A DNA stretch of 64,000 bases from Pseudomonas moorei (GCF_008801475.1 NZ_VZPP01000016.1:83693-147692); one strand, 5' to 3'; counted from the stretch's first letter, positions 45,571 through 55,190 are shown. Notes: generated from the letters alone by a model not told the origin. Made by a program: numbers and translations.

Positions 45571-45792
45571 ATGCCGATGTACGATTATCAATGTGCTTCC
45601 TGTGGTCATCAGTTGGAAGCCATTCAAAAGATCAGTGATGCACCGCTGGTCGATTGCCCTGCATGCCAGGCGCCAGAGCTCAAGAAGATGCTGTCCATGC
45701 CGGGCTTCCGCTTGAGCGGCACAGGCTGGTACGAAACCGATTTCAAGACCGGTTCCAAGAAGAATCTGGCCGGCGGCGATAAAGCCGACTAG
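45571..45792 (+). CDS. FmdB-type zinc ribbon protein
   Basis: A 73-aa protein of the FmdB regulatory family: MPMYDYQCASCGHQLEAIQK, then CPACQAPELKK give four cysteines in two CxxC pairs, a zinc ribbon. Its function is unknown; it commonly precedes aspS in gammaproteobacteria. The ATG at 45571 follows a good promoter; the longer upstream frame is not supported. It is followed by aspS after 111 bp. Confidence 0.88.
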   Translation: MPMYDYQCASCGHQLEAIQKISDAPLVDCPACQAPELKKMLSMPGFRLSGTGWYETDFKTGSKKNLAGGDKAD

Positions 45793-45903
45793 GGTCTGGA
45801 GCCTGAGTTGAACGACACGCGCGAGCCTTTGCATCATCTGCCGACTGGTATATGTGCAAAGCCTCCAACCGAATTTCGAATTACGAGAAGTGAAACCACT
45901 ACC

Positions 45904-47679
45904 ATGATGCGCAGCCATTATTGCGGCCAACTGAACGAGAGTCTGGACGGCCAGGAAATTACCCTTTGCGGATGGGTTCACCGTCGCCGTGACCACGGTG
46001 GGGTGATTTTCCTCGATATCCGTGATCGTGATGGTCTTGCCCAGGTGGTTTTCGACCCGGATCGCGCTGAAACCTTCGCCGCAGCCGACCGCGTGCGCAG
46101 CGAGTACGTCGTGAAGATCACCGGCAAGGTTCGCCTGCGTCCGGCGGGTGCTACCAACACCAACATGGCGTCGGGCATGATCGAAGTTCTCGGCTACGAA
46201 CTGGAAGTGCTGAACGAGTCGGAAACCCCGCCGTTCCCGCTGAACGAGTTCTCCGACGTTGGTGAAGAAACCCGCCTGCGCTATCGCTTCCTTGATCTGC
46301 GTCGTCCGGAAATGGCCGAGAAGCTGCGTCTGCGCTCGCGCATGACCACCAGCATTCGTCGCTACCTAGACGAAAACGGCTTCCTCGACGTCGAGACGCC
46401 GATCCTGACTCGCGCCACCCCTGAAGGTGCTCGCGACTACCTGGTGCCGAGCCGCACTCATGCCGGTTCGTTCTTCGCTCTGCCGCAATCGCCTCAGCTG
46501 TTCAAGCAACTGCTGATGGTGGCTGGTTTCGATCGTTACTACCAGATCGCCAAGTGCTTCCGCGACGAAGACCTGCGTGCCGACCGCCAGCCGGAATTTA
46601 CCCAGATCGACATCGAGACCAGCTTCCTCGATGAAAAAGACATCATGGGCCTGACCGAAGGCATGATCCGCAACCTGTTCAAGGAAGTGCTGGATCTGGA
46701 GTTCGGTGAGTTCCCGCACATGACCTTCGAAGAGGCCATGCGCCGTTACGGTTCCGACAAACCGGACCTGCGTAACCCGCTGGAGCTGGTTGACGTTGCC
46801 GATCAACTCAAGGAAGTCGATTTCAAGGTATTCAGCGGTCCGGCCAATGACCCGAAATGCCGCATTGCCGCCTTGCGCGTTCCTGGCGGCGCCAGCATGC
46901 CGCGCAAGCAGATCGATGATTACACCAAGTTTGTCGGCATCTACGGTGCCAAGGGCCTGGCGTATATCAAGGTCAACGAGCGCGCCAAAGGGGTCGAAGG
47001 CCTGCAGTCGCCAATCGTGAAGAATATCCCTGAAGCCAACCTCAATGTGATCCTTGATCGCGTCGGTGCGGTAGACGGCGACATCGTGTTCTTCGGCGCC
47101 GACAAGTCGAAGATCGTCAGCGAAGCCCTGGGTGCTCTGCGGATCAAGCTGGGTCACGATCTGGATCTGCTGACCTGCAAGTGGGCGCCAATGTGGGTCG
47201 TCGACTTCCCGATGTTCGAAGAAAACGACGACGGCAGCTTCAGTGCCTTGCACCACCCGTTCACCGCACCGAAGTGCACCCCGCAAGAGCTGGAAGCCAA
47301 TCCGGGAGCCGCTCTGTCCCGTGCCTACGACATGGTTCTGAACGGAACCGAGTTGGGTGGTGGTTCGATCCGTATCCACCGCAAAGAAATGCAGCAGTCG
47401 GTATTCCGCCTGTTGGGTATCAACGAGGCTGAACAGGAAGAGAAATTCGGCTTCCTGCTCGATGCCCTGAAGTACGGTGCGCCGCCGCACGGTGGCCTGG
47501 CCTTCGGTCTGGACCGTCTGGTGATGCTGATGACCGGCGCCCAGTCGATCCGCGAAGTGATCGCTTTCCCGAAAACCCAGAGCGCGGCTGATGTCATGAC
47601 TCAGGCACCAGGGCAGGTGGATGCCAAGGCATTGCGCGAACTGCACATTCGTTTGCGCGAAACGCCTAAGGCTGAGTAA
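45904..47679 (+). CDS. aspS: Aspartyl-tRNA synthetase
   Basis: Charges tRNA-Asp; 591 aa, the bacterial type with an N-terminal OB-fold (GWVHRRRDHGGVIFLDIRDR) and the inserted GAD domain. Class II motifs are present: motif 2 FRDEDLRADRQPEFTQIDIE and motif 3 GLAFGLDRLVMLM. In P. aeruginosa this enzyme is non-discriminating and also charges tRNA-Asn for amidation; the sequence alone cannot settle that here. Tandem ATGs at 45904/45907 offer two starts. A hairpin ends the gene. Confidence 0.97.
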   Translation: MMRSHYCGQLNESLDGQEITLCGWVHRRRDHGGVIFLDIRDRDGLAQVVFDPDRAETFAAADRVRSEYVVKITGKVRLRPAGATNTNMASGMIEVLGYELEVLNESETPPFPLNEFSDVGEETRLRYRFLDLRRPEMAEKLRLRSRMTTSIRRYLDENGFLDVETPILTRATPEGARDYLVPSRTHAGSFFALPQSPQLFKQLLMVAGFDRYYQIAKCFRDEDLRADRQPEFTQIDIETSFLDEKDIMGLTEGMIRNLFKEVLDLEFGEFPHMTFEEAMRRYGSDKPDLRNPLELVDVADQLKEVDFKVFSGPANDPKCRIAALRVPGGASMPRKQIDDYTKFVGIYGAKGLAYIKVNERAKGVEGLQSPIVKNIPEANLNVILDRVGAVDGDIVFFGADKSKIVSEALGALRIKLGHDLDLLTCKWAPMWVVDFPMFEENDDGSFSALHHPFTAPKCTPQELEANPGAALSRAYDMVLNGTELGGGSIRIHRKEMQQSVFRLLGINEAEQEEKFGFLLDALKYGAPPHGGLAFGLDRLVMLMTGAQSIREVIAFPKTQSAADVMTQAPGQVDAKALRELHIRLRETPKAE

Positions 47680-47690
47680 GGCCGGCCTGA

Positions 47691-47720
47691 AGGGCGCATC
47701 TTCGGATGCGCCCTTTCTTT
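47691..47720 (+). terminator. Terminator after aspS
   Basis: AGGGCGCATC / GATGCGCCCT stem with TTCG tetraloop, then TTCTTTAT. It lies 11 bases after the stop codon. Confidence 0.9.
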
Positions 47721-47801
47721 ATAGGGGTCGAAATTTTTTGTTTGCCGGCCGACGCGAAGCCGCGTGGCGGGTAATGTGTCAAAGAGAATTCGGAGCGAGT
47801 T

Positions 47802-48548
47802 ATGGCAGGTCATTCCAAGTGGGCGAACATCAAGCACCGCAAAGAACGTCAGGATGCCAAGAGAGGCAAGATTTTCACCAAGTGGATTCGCGAGTTGACC
47901 GTCGCTGCCCGTCAGGGTGGCGGTGATCCGGGCTCCAATCCGCGTCTGCGCCTGGCCCTGGACAAGGCCCTGGGTGCGAACATGAGCCGCGACATCATCG
48001 ATCGCGCCATCGCCCGTGGTACCGGTGCTGCCGACACTGACGACGTGGTCGAGCTGACCTACGAAGGTTACGGTCCGGGCGGGGTAGCGGTGATGGTCGA
48101 GTGCATGACCGACAACCGCAACCGTACTGCGGCGGCGGTACGCCATGCGTTCAGCAAGTGCGGCGGCAACCTGGGCACCGACGGTTCGGTGGCTTATCTG
48201 TTCGAGCGAAAGGGGCAGATCTCCTTTGCACCAGGCGCCGATGAGGATGCGCTGATGGAAGCGGCCATGGAGGCCGATGCCGACGACGTGGTGACCAACG
48301 AAGACGGTTCCATTGATGTGTTCACCTCGTTTGCCGGGTTCTATTCCGTGCGTAACGCATTGGAAGCGGCCGGGTTCAAGGGCGAAGACGCGGAAATCGT
48401 CATGCTGCCGACCACCAGCGCCGAACTGGATCTGGAGGGCGCCGAGAAAGTCCTCAAGCTGATCGACATGCTTGAAGACCTGGATGACGTGCAGAATGTC
48501 TACTCCAATGCGGATATTCCGTCGTCGGTGGCCGCACAACTCGGCTGA
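47802..48548 (+). CDS. YebC/PmpR family transcriptional regulator
   Basis: A 248-aa protein of the YebC/TACO1 family: MAGHSKWANIKHRKERQDAK at the N-terminus and GTGAADTDDVVELTYEGYGP in the centre are diagnostic. YebC proteins have been described as transcription factors (PmpR, which controls quinolone signalling in P. aeruginosa) and as relievers of polyproline ribosome stalling; which applies here is open. Stands between aspS and ruvC, separated from ruvC by a REPIN. Confidence 0.95.
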   Translation: MAGHSKWANIKHRKERQDAKRGKIFTKWIRELTVAARQGGGDPGSNPRLRLALDKALGANMSRDIIDRAIARGTGAADTDDVVELTYEGYGPGGVAVMVECMTDNRNRTAAAVRHAFSKCGGNLGTDGSVAYLFERKGQISFAPGADEDALMEAAMEADADDVVTNEDGSIDVFTSFAGFYSVRNALEAAGFKGEDAEIVMLPTTSAELDLEGAEKVLKLIDMLEDLDDVQNVYSNADIPSSVAAQLG

Positions 48549-48558
48549 TTTTGCCTTT

Positions 48559-48660
48559 GCAGGAGCGAGCCTGCTCGCGATGAGCCCGAGAGGAGCGCGC
48601 TAATTCAGGTCGCCTGCGTCATCGTTGGCGCCCATCGCGAGCAAACTCGCTCCTACAGGT
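48559..48660. repeat. REPIN between yebC/pmpR and ruvC
   Basis: The left arm GCAGGAGCGAGCCTGCTCGC (continuing GATG) and the right arm CATCGCGAGCAAACTCGCTC (continuing CTACAGG) are inverted copies about 57 bases apart. The right arm carries an AAA in place of AGG at the loop. Confidence 0.85.
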
Positions 48661-48696
48661 TTGATACGTGGCTTTTTCCAATATCCCGCAGGCGTT

Positions 48697-49221
48697 ATGA
48701 CTTTAATTCTAGGTATCGACCCCGGATCGCGGATCACCGGTTATGGCGTGGTTCGCGATACTGGTCGTGGCTGCGTTTACGTGGCGTCGGGCTGCATTCG
48801 CACCGGCTCGGGCGAGTTGCATGAGCGCCTGCAAATCGTCTATCGCGGTGTTCGTGAGGTCATCCAGACTTACGGTCCAGTGACCATGGGCATTGAAAAG
48901 GTGTTCATGGCGCGCAACGCCGACTCGGCGCTGAAACTTGGGCAGGCTCGTGGCGCGGCCATTGTCGCTGGTGCCGAAGAAAACCTGGAAATCGCCGAGT
49001 ACACCGCTACCCAGGTCAAACAAGCGGTGACCGGGACGGGCGGGGCGAACAAAGAGCAGGTACAGATGATGGTCATGCATATGCTTAAGCTGACCAGCAA
49101 GCCGCAAATCGATGCCTCGGATGCCCTGGCCATTGCAATTTGCCATGCTCATACCCGTTCCAGCCTGTTGCCCCACGGCCTTGGCACGGCACGCAGTCGT
49201 GGCGGGCGCTTGCGTCTCTGA
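48697..49221 (+). CDS. ruvC: Holliday junction endonuclease RuvC
   Basis: Cleaves Holliday junctions resolved from RuvAB; 174 aa. The RNase H-like acidic site is visible: ILGIDPGSRITGYGV (D7), GIEKVFMARNADSALKLGQA (E), and the DASDALAIAICHAH pair near the C-terminus. Start at ATG 48697; the longer frame from 48625 enters the REPIN. First gene of the ruvCAB cluster. Confidence 0.96.
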   Translation: MTLILGIDPGSRITGYGVVRDTGRGCVYVASGCIRTGSGELHERLQIVYRGVREVIQTYGPVTMGIEKVFMARNADSALKLGQARGAAIVAGAEENLEIAEYTATQVKQAVTGTGGANKEQVQMMVMHMLKLTSKPQIDASDALAIAICHAHTRSSLLPHGLGTARSRGGRLRL

Positions 49222-49334
49222 TAGCATCAGCAGTCAATTTTATGGGATGAGGATTTTGCGCCTGAGTTGTCGGCGCAAATCCTCGCTCTTTCTGTCGCTG
49301 GCCTTGCGCTGGCCAACGCTCAAGGATCTGTAAC

Positions 49335-49943
49335 GTGATTGGACGCTTGCGCGGCACACTGGCTGAGAAACAGCCGCCGCATCTGATTCTCGATGTAAAT
49401 GGTCTTGGGTATGAGCTTGAAGTGCCCATGACCACGCTTTATCGCCTGCCGTCGGTCGGTGAACCGCTGACGTTGCACACCCATTTGGTCGTACGCGAAG
49501 ACGCGCAGTTACTCTATGGCTTCGTCGGTAAGCGTGAGCGAGACTTTTTTCGCGAATTGATCCGTCTCAATGGCGTCGGGCCGAAGTTAGCCCTGGCGTT
49601 GATGTCCAGCCTTGAAGTCGATGAGTTGGTCCGCTGTGTTCAATCCCAGGACACTTCGGCGCTGACCAAGGTGCCAGGCGTGGGCAAAAAAACTGCAGAG
49701 CGCCTGTTGGTGGAGCTCAAGGATCGCTTCAAGGCCTGGGAAACGGTACCGGCTATGTTTGCCTTGGTTCCGAACCAGCCGGATGGGCCAGCCCCGGTCA
49801 ATAGCGCCGAAAACGACGCGGTCAGTGCGCTGATTTCCCTGGGGTACAAGCCGCAGGAGGCCAGTAAGGCGATTTCCGCGATCAAGGAGAAAGGATTGAG
49901 CAGTGAAGACCTGATTCGTCGTGCCCTGAAGGGAATGATTTAA
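49335..49943 (+). CDS. ruvA: Holliday junction branch migration protein RuvA
   Basis: A 202-aa DNA-binding tetramer subunit. Begins MIGRLRGTLAEKQPPHLILD, has two helix-hairpin-helix motifs (LIRLNGVGPKLALALMSSL and LTKVPGVGKKTAERLLVEL) and a C-terminal RuvB-binding domain. It starts at a GTG (49335) and ends directly against the GTG start of ruvB. Confidence 0.96.
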   Translation: MIGRLRGTLAEKQPPHLILDVNGLGYELEVPMTTLYRLPSVGEPLTLHTHLVVREDAQLLYGFVGKRERDFFRELIRLNGVGPKLALALMSSLEVDELVRCVQSQDTSALTKVPGVGKKTAERLLVELKDRFKAWETVPAMFALVPNQPDGPAPVNSAENDAVSALISLGYKPQEASKAISAIKEKGLSSEDLIRRALKGMI

Positions 49944-51005
49944 GTGATTGAAGCTGATCGTCTGATCGCCGCTACGGGTGGTCCCCGTGATCGCGAGGAA
50001 GTCCAGGACCGTGCGATACGGCCAGTCAGCCTGGCCGAATACATTGGTCAGCCGACCGTTCGCGAGCAGATGGAGTTGTTCATCCAGGCGGCCCGTGGGC
50101 GCAGTGAGTCCCTGGATCACACGCTGATTTTCGGGCCGCCGGGTTTGGGTAAAACCACCCTGGCCAACATCATCGCCCAGGAAATGGGTGTTTCGATAAA
50201 GAGCACATCGGGGCCTGTGCTGGAGCGCCCGGGCGACTTGGCGGCGCTGCTGACCAATCTTGAGCCGCATGACGTACTGTTCATCGACGAAATTCATCGG
50301 CTATCGCCGATTGTCGAGGAAGTGTTGTACCCGGCGATGGAGGATTTCCAGCTCGACATCATGATCGGAGAGGGGCCGGCTGCGCGTTCGATCAAGCTGG
50401 ACTTGCCGCCTTTCACCCTGGTCGGTGCGACCACGCGGGCGGGGATGCTGACCAACCCGTTGCGTGACCGTTTCGGGATCGTCCAGCGTCTGGAGTTCTA
50501 CAGCACTGCCGACCTGGCCACGATTGTGAGTCGTTCGGCCAACATCCTTGGGTTGCCGCTGGATCCGGAAGGCGCCTTTGAAATCGCCCGCCGTGCCCGG
50601 GGTACCCCGCGAATCGCCAATCGCTTGCTGCGTCGCGTGCGGGATTTCGCCGAAGTTCGTGCCAAGGGCCACATCACCAAGCCGATTGCCGACCTGGCCC
50701 TGAACCTGCTGGATGTCGACGAGCGTGGCTTCGATCATCAGGACCGGCGTCTGTTACTGACCATGATCGAGAAGTTCGATGGCGGGCCGGTTGGGGTCGA
50801 CAGCCTCGCCGCAGCCATCAGTGAGGAACGTCACACCATTGAAGACGTACTTGAGCCCTATCTGATCCAGCAGGGCTACATCATGCGCACGCCGCGCGGG
50901 CGGGTAGTGACGCGCCATGCGTACCTGCACTTTGGCTTAAACATTCCGTCACGATTGGGTGATATGCCCGTGGTAGACGAGTTCCTTGATGCCGTGGACG
51001 ATTAA
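49944..51005 (+). CDS. ruvB: Holliday junction branch migration ATPase RuvB
   Basis: A 353-aa AAA+ motor. Walker A is FGPPGLGKTTLANI, Walker B is VLFIDEIHRLS, sensor 1 is LVGATTRAGML, and the arginine finger region is PLRDRFGIVQRLEFY. The winged-helix end contains QGYIMRTPRGR. It starts at GTG 49944 next to the ruvA stop, so the two genes are coupled. Confidence 0.97.
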   Translation: MIEADRLIAATGGPRDREEVQDRAIRPVSLAEYIGQPTVREQMELFIQAARGRSESLDHTLIFGPPGLGKTTLANIIAQEMGVSIKSTSGPVLERPGDLAALLTNLEPHDVLFIDEIHRLSPIVEEVLYPAMEDFQLDIMIGEGPAARSIKLDLPPFTLVGATTRAGMLTNPLRDRFGIVQRLEFYSTADLATIVSRSANILGLPLDPEGAFEIARRARGTPRIANRLLRRVRDFAEVRAKGHITKPIADLALNLLDVDERGFDHQDRRLLLTMIEKFDGGPVGVDSLAAAISEERHTIEDVLEPYLIQQGYIMRTPRGRVVTRHAYLHFGLNIPSRLGDMPVVDEFLDAVDD

Positions 51006-51132
51006 TAACCTTTGCGTGCTGATTTATTCGGGCATTGTGCTGTCCTATGACCGCGCTTTTGCAAGAAAGCCGCAGAACAATGAAAAACAGTTGCCTGGCC
51101 GGATTGGCAACCTGAGGAGTAAGCACTAGAGT

Positions 51133-51600
51133 ATGCGCGCGCAAAACGGGCTTGAGCCTTTCGCACATCGTTGTCGCGTTTATTACGAGGACACCGATGC
51201 GGGCGGCATCGTGTATTACGTTAATTACCTCAAGTTTATGGAACGGGCTCGAACCGAGCGGCTACGAGATCTGGGCTTCGCCCAATCGCAGCTGGCAGGT
51301 GAGGACCTGTTGTTCGTCGTGCATTCCAGCGAAGCGCGCTACCACGCGCCGGCGCGACTGGACGACGAGCTGTTGGTAAGCGCTGAAGTAATCGAATTGA
51401 ACCGTGTCAGCCTGCGCTTTAAACAGCAGGTCAGGCGGGCTACGGATAATGCGCTGCTCTGCGAGGGGCAGTTTTTGGTGGCCTGTGTGCGCACTAACAG
51501 TTTGAAACCCCGGGCCATTCCCGAAGCTCTACGAGCGGCCTTTGCCGACGTGAGCGGCGCGGGTACACACTCAAAGCAGGAGATAAAGCGTGGAAGCTAA
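51133..51600 (+). CDS. ybgC: Tol-Pal system-associated acyl-CoA thioesterase
   Basis: A 155-aa hot-dog-fold thioesterase. The active-site segment is RVYYEDTDAGGIVYYVNYLK, with the family Asp (Y-E-D-T-D-A-G-G), followed by FMERARTERLRDLGF. It usually begins the tol-pal cluster and may act on acyl-CoA or ACP of phospholipid synthesis. Its 3' end overlaps the GTG start of tolQ by 11 bp. Confidence 0.94.
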   Translation: MRAQNGLEPFAHRCRVYYEDTDAGGIVYYVNYLKFMERARTERLRDLGFAQSQLAGEDLLFVVHSSEARYHAPARLDDELLVSAEVIELNRVSLRFKQQVRRATDNALLCEGQFLVACVRTNSLKPRAIPEALRAAFADVSGAGTHSKQEIKRGS

Positions 51601-52285
51601 CGTCGTCGACCATTCCTCCATGTGGAGCCTGGTCAGCAATGCCAGTGTCGTGGTGCAATTGGTAATGCTGATCCTGGTAGCCGCATCGGTGACCTCGTGG
51701 ATCATGATTTTTCAGCGCAGCAATCTGATACGCGCTGGCCGACGTGCCCTTGAGAGCTTTGAAGAGCGCTTCTGGTCGGGTATCGACCTGTCCAAACTCT
51801 ACCGTCAGGCCGGCAGCAACCCGGACCCGGATTCGGGTGTCGAGCAGATCTTCCGCGCCGGTTTCAAAGAGTTCTCTCGTCTGCGTCAGCAGCCTGGTGT
51901 CGACCCTGAAGCGGTCATGGAAGGCGTGGCTCGCGCCATGAGGGTTGCCATTTCCCGCGAAGAAGAAAAGCTCGAGCAAAGCTTGCCGTTCCTGGCCACC
52001 GTCGGTTCTGTCAGCCCGTACATCGGTCTATTCGGTACGGTCTGGGGCATCATGAACTCCTTCCGTGGCCTGGCGACTGCCCAGCAAGCAACGCTGGCGA
52101 CTGTGGCCCCTGGTATCGCCGAAGCCCTGGTCGCCACTGCGATCGGTCTGTTCGCCGCCATCCCGGCCGTTATCGCTTACAACCGCTTCTCTGCTCGCAG
52201 CGAAACCCTGCTGAGCCGTTACTACACCTTCGCCGATGAATTCCAGGCGATCCTGCACCGCAAAGTGCACACCAGCGAAGAATAA
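51590..52285 (+). CDS. tolQ: Tol-Pal system inner-membrane protein TolQ
   Basis: A 231-aa inner-membrane protein, one of the force-generating proton-channel pair. Three membrane helices (about 20-40, 138-160, 175-195); the middle part is PFLATVGSVSPYIGLFGTVW, then GIMNSFRGLA, typical of TolQ/ExbB/MotA proteins. It starts at GTG 51590 within ybgC with AGGAG upstream. TolQ-TolR energise TolA and hold the envelope together during division. Confidence 0.96.
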   Translation: MEANVVDHSSMWSLVSNASVVVQLVMLILVAASVTSWIMIFQRSNLIRAGRRALESFEERFWSGIDLSKLYRQAGSNPDPDSGVEQIFRAGFKEFSRLRQQPGVDPEAVMEGVARAMRVAISREEEKLEQSLPFLATVGSVSPYIGLFGTVWGIMNSFRGLATAQQATLATVAPGIAEALVATAIGLFAAIPAVIAYNRFSARSETLLSRYYTFADEFQAILHRKVHTSEE

Positions 52286-52299
52286 GCAGGTAATTTCCA

Positions 52300-52761
52300 A
52301 TGGCTTTAATCGCTCGAGCTCGACACAAGCGCAAGCCGGTCGCCGAGATGAACGTGGTGCCCTACATCGACGTGATGTTGGTGCTACTGGTCATCTTCAT
52401 GGTGACCGCGCCGATGCTCAATCAGGGCGTGAAAGTTGATTTGCCCAAGGTTTCCAGCGAAGCCTTGCCGCAGGACAACAACACCCAGGTCCTGACCATT
52501 TCGATCAAGGCTGACAAGACCTATTACTGGAACCTTGGCAGCGAAGTCGACACAGAGAAGCAACAGGACAGGGCCATGACCCTGCCTCAGATGACTGACG
52601 CGGTGACCAAGATCATTCGTGCCGGCAATGAAGGCGGCAAGCACACCCAGGTCTTCATTCGCGGCGACAAGTCCGTCGATTACGGCTCTGTCATGGGCGC
52701 CATGGGCGGATTGCAGAAAGCCGGGGTCGGTAATGTTGGCTTGATTACCGAGGCCCCCTGA
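52300..52761 (+). CDS. tolR: Tol-Pal system inner-membrane protein TolR
   Basis: A 153-aa ExbD-family protein with one N-terminal helix (about 19-39) and a periplasmic domain. The conserved transmembrane Asp is in VVPYIDVMLVLLVIFMVTAP. It ends inside the tolA start (TGATG), so coupling is likely. Confidence 0.96.
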   Translation: MALIARARHKRKPVAEMNVVPYIDVMLVLLVIFMVTAPMLNQGVKVDLPKVSSEALPQDNNTQVLTISIKADKTYYWNLGSEVDTEKQQDRAMTLPQMTDAVTKIIRAGNEGGKHTQVFIRGDKSVDYGSVMGAMGGLQKAGVGNVGLITEAP

Positions 52762-53840
52762 TGCAGCAACAGCGAGAGCCGTCCGCCTCGGAAAGCTACT
52801 TCTGGCCTAGTGTCTGGGCGATTGGCTTGCACGTGCTGGTGTTCGGCATGCTGTTTGTCAGTTTCGCCATGACACCGGAACTGCCGCCGGCCAAGCCGAT
52901 TGTCCAGGCGACCTTGTACCAGCTGAAATCGAAAAGTCGGGCGACCACCCAGACCAATCAGAAGATTGCCGGTGAAGCGCAGAAATCTGCTGCGCGTCAG
53001 ACCGAAGTCGAACAGATGGAACAGAAGAAGGTCGAGCAGGAAGCGATAAAGGCTGCGGAACAAAAGAAAGAAGAAGCGGCTCAAAAGGCCGAGGAAGCCA
53101 AGAAGGCCGACGAGTCGAAGAAAGCAGCAGAGGCGAAAAAGGCTGATGAGGCCAAGAAAGCCGATGAAGCGAAGAAGACCGCCGAAGCCAAGAAGGCAGA
53201 AGAGAAACAATTGGCTGATATAGCCAAGAAGAAAGCGGAAGAAGAAGCCAAGAAGGCTGCTGAAGAAGAGGCCAAGAAAGCGGCCGCTGAAGAAGCGAAG
53301 AAGAAGATCGTCGAAGACGCGAAGAAGAAAGCCGCGGAAGACGCCAAGAAGAAAGCTGAAGCTGAAGAGGCGAAGAAGAAAGTCGCCGAAGAAGCGAAGA
53401 AGAAAGCTGCTGCCGATGCTGCGAAGAAGAAATCGCAGGATGCGGCGCGTAAATCCGCCGAAGACAAAAAGGCCCAGGCCTTGGCAGATTTGCTTTCCGA
53501 TACGCCGCAGCGTCAGCAGGCCTTGGCCGATGAGCAGGGTGACGAAGTCGCCGGCAGTTTCGATGACCTGATTCGGGCTCGTGCAGCGGAAGGCTGGGCT
53601 CGTCCACCTTCGGCCCGCAAAGGCATGACGGTCGTGTTGCAAATCGGCATGTTGCCGGACGGTACGGTGACTTCGGTCAGTGTGGCCAAGTCCAGTGGCG
53701 ACGGTCCATTTGACGCATCGGCTGTAGCAGCGGTGAAGAATATTGGACGTTTGACAGAAATGCAGGGAATGAAGCCGAGTGATTTCGCTCCGTATCGTTC
53801 ATTCAAGATGACATTCACACCTGAGGATCTAGCCTTGTGA
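52761..53840 (+). CDS. tolA: Tol-Pal system energy-transducing protein TolA
   Basis: A 359-aa three-domain protein that links the inner and outer membranes. A single membrane helix lies at about 15-38. The long alpha-helical domain II runs from about 90 to 235 and is made of KKA/EEA-type repeats (KKADEAKKADEAKKTAEAKK). The C-terminal domain III contains GMTVVLQIGMLPDGTVTSV and binds TolB/Pal. The periodic low-complexity segment is the source of spurious long frames on the opposite strand. Confidence 0.95.
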   Translation: MQQQREPSASESYFWPSVWAIGLHVLVFGMLFVSFAMTPELPPAKPIVQATLYQLKSKSRATTQTNQKIAGEAQKSAARQTEVEQMEQKKVEQEAIKAAEQKKEEAAQKAEEAKKADESKKAAEAKKADEAKKADEAKKTAEAKKAEEKQLADIAKKKAEEEAKKAAEEEAKKAAAEEAKKKIVEDAKKKAAEDAKKKAEAEEAKKKVAEEAKKKAAADAAKKKSQDAARKSAEDKKAQALADLLSDTPQRQQALADEQGDEVAGSFDDLIRARAAEGWARPPSARKGMTVVLQIGMLPDGTVTSVSVAKSSGDGPFDASAVAAVKNIGRLTEMQGMKPSDFAPYRSFKMTFTPEDLAL

Positions 53841-55138
53841 GAAACCTTCTTCGAGGAATGCTGGTCGTTATCTGCTGCATGGCAGGGATGGCGATGGCAG
53901 ATGAGAAAAACATTCTGGTCACCAGCGGCAGCGATCGGGCTACTCCGATCGCCGTCGTACCGTTCGGTAACCAGGGCGGCAGCGTCCTGCCGGACGACAT
54001 GGCCGAAATCATCGGTAATGACCTGCGCAATTCGGGTTACTACTCGCCGATTCCCAAGCAGAACATGATCAGCCAGCCGAGTCAGGCCAGCGAAATCATC
54101 TACCGTGACTTCAAGGCACTGGGTGCCCAGTACGTCATGGTCGGCAGCATTGTTCCGGCCGGTGGCCGCCTGCAGGTGCAATACGCGCTGTTCAACGTCG
54201 CCACCGAGCAGCAAGTGCTGACCGGCAGTGTATCGGGCGGCGTGGATCAGCTGCGAGATATGGCGCACTACATCTCCGACCAGTCGTTCGAAAAACTCAC
54301 CGGCATCAAAGGTGCGTTCTCGACTCGTCTGCTGTACGTGACTGCCGAGCGTTTCTCCGAGAAGAACACTCGCTACACACTGCAGCGTTCGGACTATGAC
54401 GGTGCTCGCGCCGTGACTCTGCTGCAATCGCGCGAGCCGATTCTGTCGCCGCGCTTCGCGCCGGATGGCAAGCGCATCGCCTACGTTTCGTTCGAGCAGA
54501 AGCGTCCTCGTATCTTCATGCAGAACATCGACACCGGTCGCCGTGAGCAGATCACCAACTTCGAAGGCCTTAACGGCGCACCTGCCTGGTCGCCGGATGG
54601 CAACCGCCTGGCATTCGTACTGTCGAAGGATGGCAACCCGGACATCTATGTGATGAATCTGGGCTCGCGTCAGATCACCCGTGTCACCAACGGTCCTGGT
54701 ATCAACACTGAGCCGTTCTGGGGCAAGGATGGTTCGACCATCTACTTCACTTCAGACCGTGGCGGCAAACCGCAGATCTACAAAACCAGCGTGGGCGGTG
54801 GTGGTGCCGAGCGTGTGACCTTCATTGGTAACTACAACGCCAACCCTAAACTGTCGGCCGACGAAAAAACCCTGGTGATGATTCACCGCCAGGACGGTTT
54901 CACCAATTTCAAAGTGGCGGCTCAGGATTTGCAACGCGGTAGTGTAAAGATCCTCACTGATAGCACTCTGGACGAGTCGCCCACTGTTGCGCCCAACGGC
55001 ACCATGGTAATCTACGCCACCCGCCAGCAGGGCCGGGGAGTCTTGATGCTCGTGTCTATCAATGGACGCGTAAGGCTCCCGCTTCCTACCGCTCAAGGCG
55101 AAGTCAGAGAACCTTCCTGGTCCCCTTACCTGAACTGA
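53837..55138 (+). CDS. tolB: Tol-Pal system periplasmic beta-propeller TolB
   Basis: A 433-aa periplasmic protein with a signal peptide cut near AMADEK. The N-terminal alpha/beta domain is followed by a six-blade propeller with repeated WSPDG/KDG elements (PAWSPDGNRLAFV, then EPFWGKDGSTIYFTSDRGGK). It binds Pal and is released by TolA. GTG start overlapping the tolA stop by 4 bp. Confidence 0.96.
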   Translation: MRNLLRGMLVVICCMAGMAMADEKNILVTSGSDRATPIAVVPFGNQGGSVLPDDMAEIIGNDLRNSGYYSPIPKQNMISQPSQASEIIYRDFKALGAQYVMVGSIVPAGGRLQVQYALFNVATEQQVLTGSVSGGVDQLRDMAHYISDQSFEKLTGIKGAFSTRLLYVTAERFSEKNTRYTLQRSDYDGARAVTLLQSREPILSPRFAPDGKRIAYVSFEQKRPRIFMQNIDTGRREQITNFEGLNGAPAWSPDGNRLAFVLSKDGNPDIYVMNLGSRQITRVTNGPGINTEPFWGKDGSTIYFTSDRGGKPQIYKTSVGGGGAERVTFIGNYNANPKLSADEKTLVMIHRQDGFTNFKVAAQDLQRGSVKILTDSTLDESPTVAPNGTMVIYATRQQGRGVLMLVSINGRVRLPLPTAQGEVREPSWSPYLN

Positions 55139-55190
55139 CGCGGCGCTATACGTTTTATTTAACACACTGGGGTTCATTAGGAGTTTCACG

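Noticed and set aside
52990..53460. Tandem repeat array in tolA
   Set aside because: The periodic KKA/EEA coding is the normal alpha-helical domain of TolA, not a mobile or CRISPR repeat.
52680..53642. A long minus-strand frame opposite tolA, rich in Phe and Leu
   Set aside because: It is the complement of the KKA/EEA repeats of TolA and therefore artificial.
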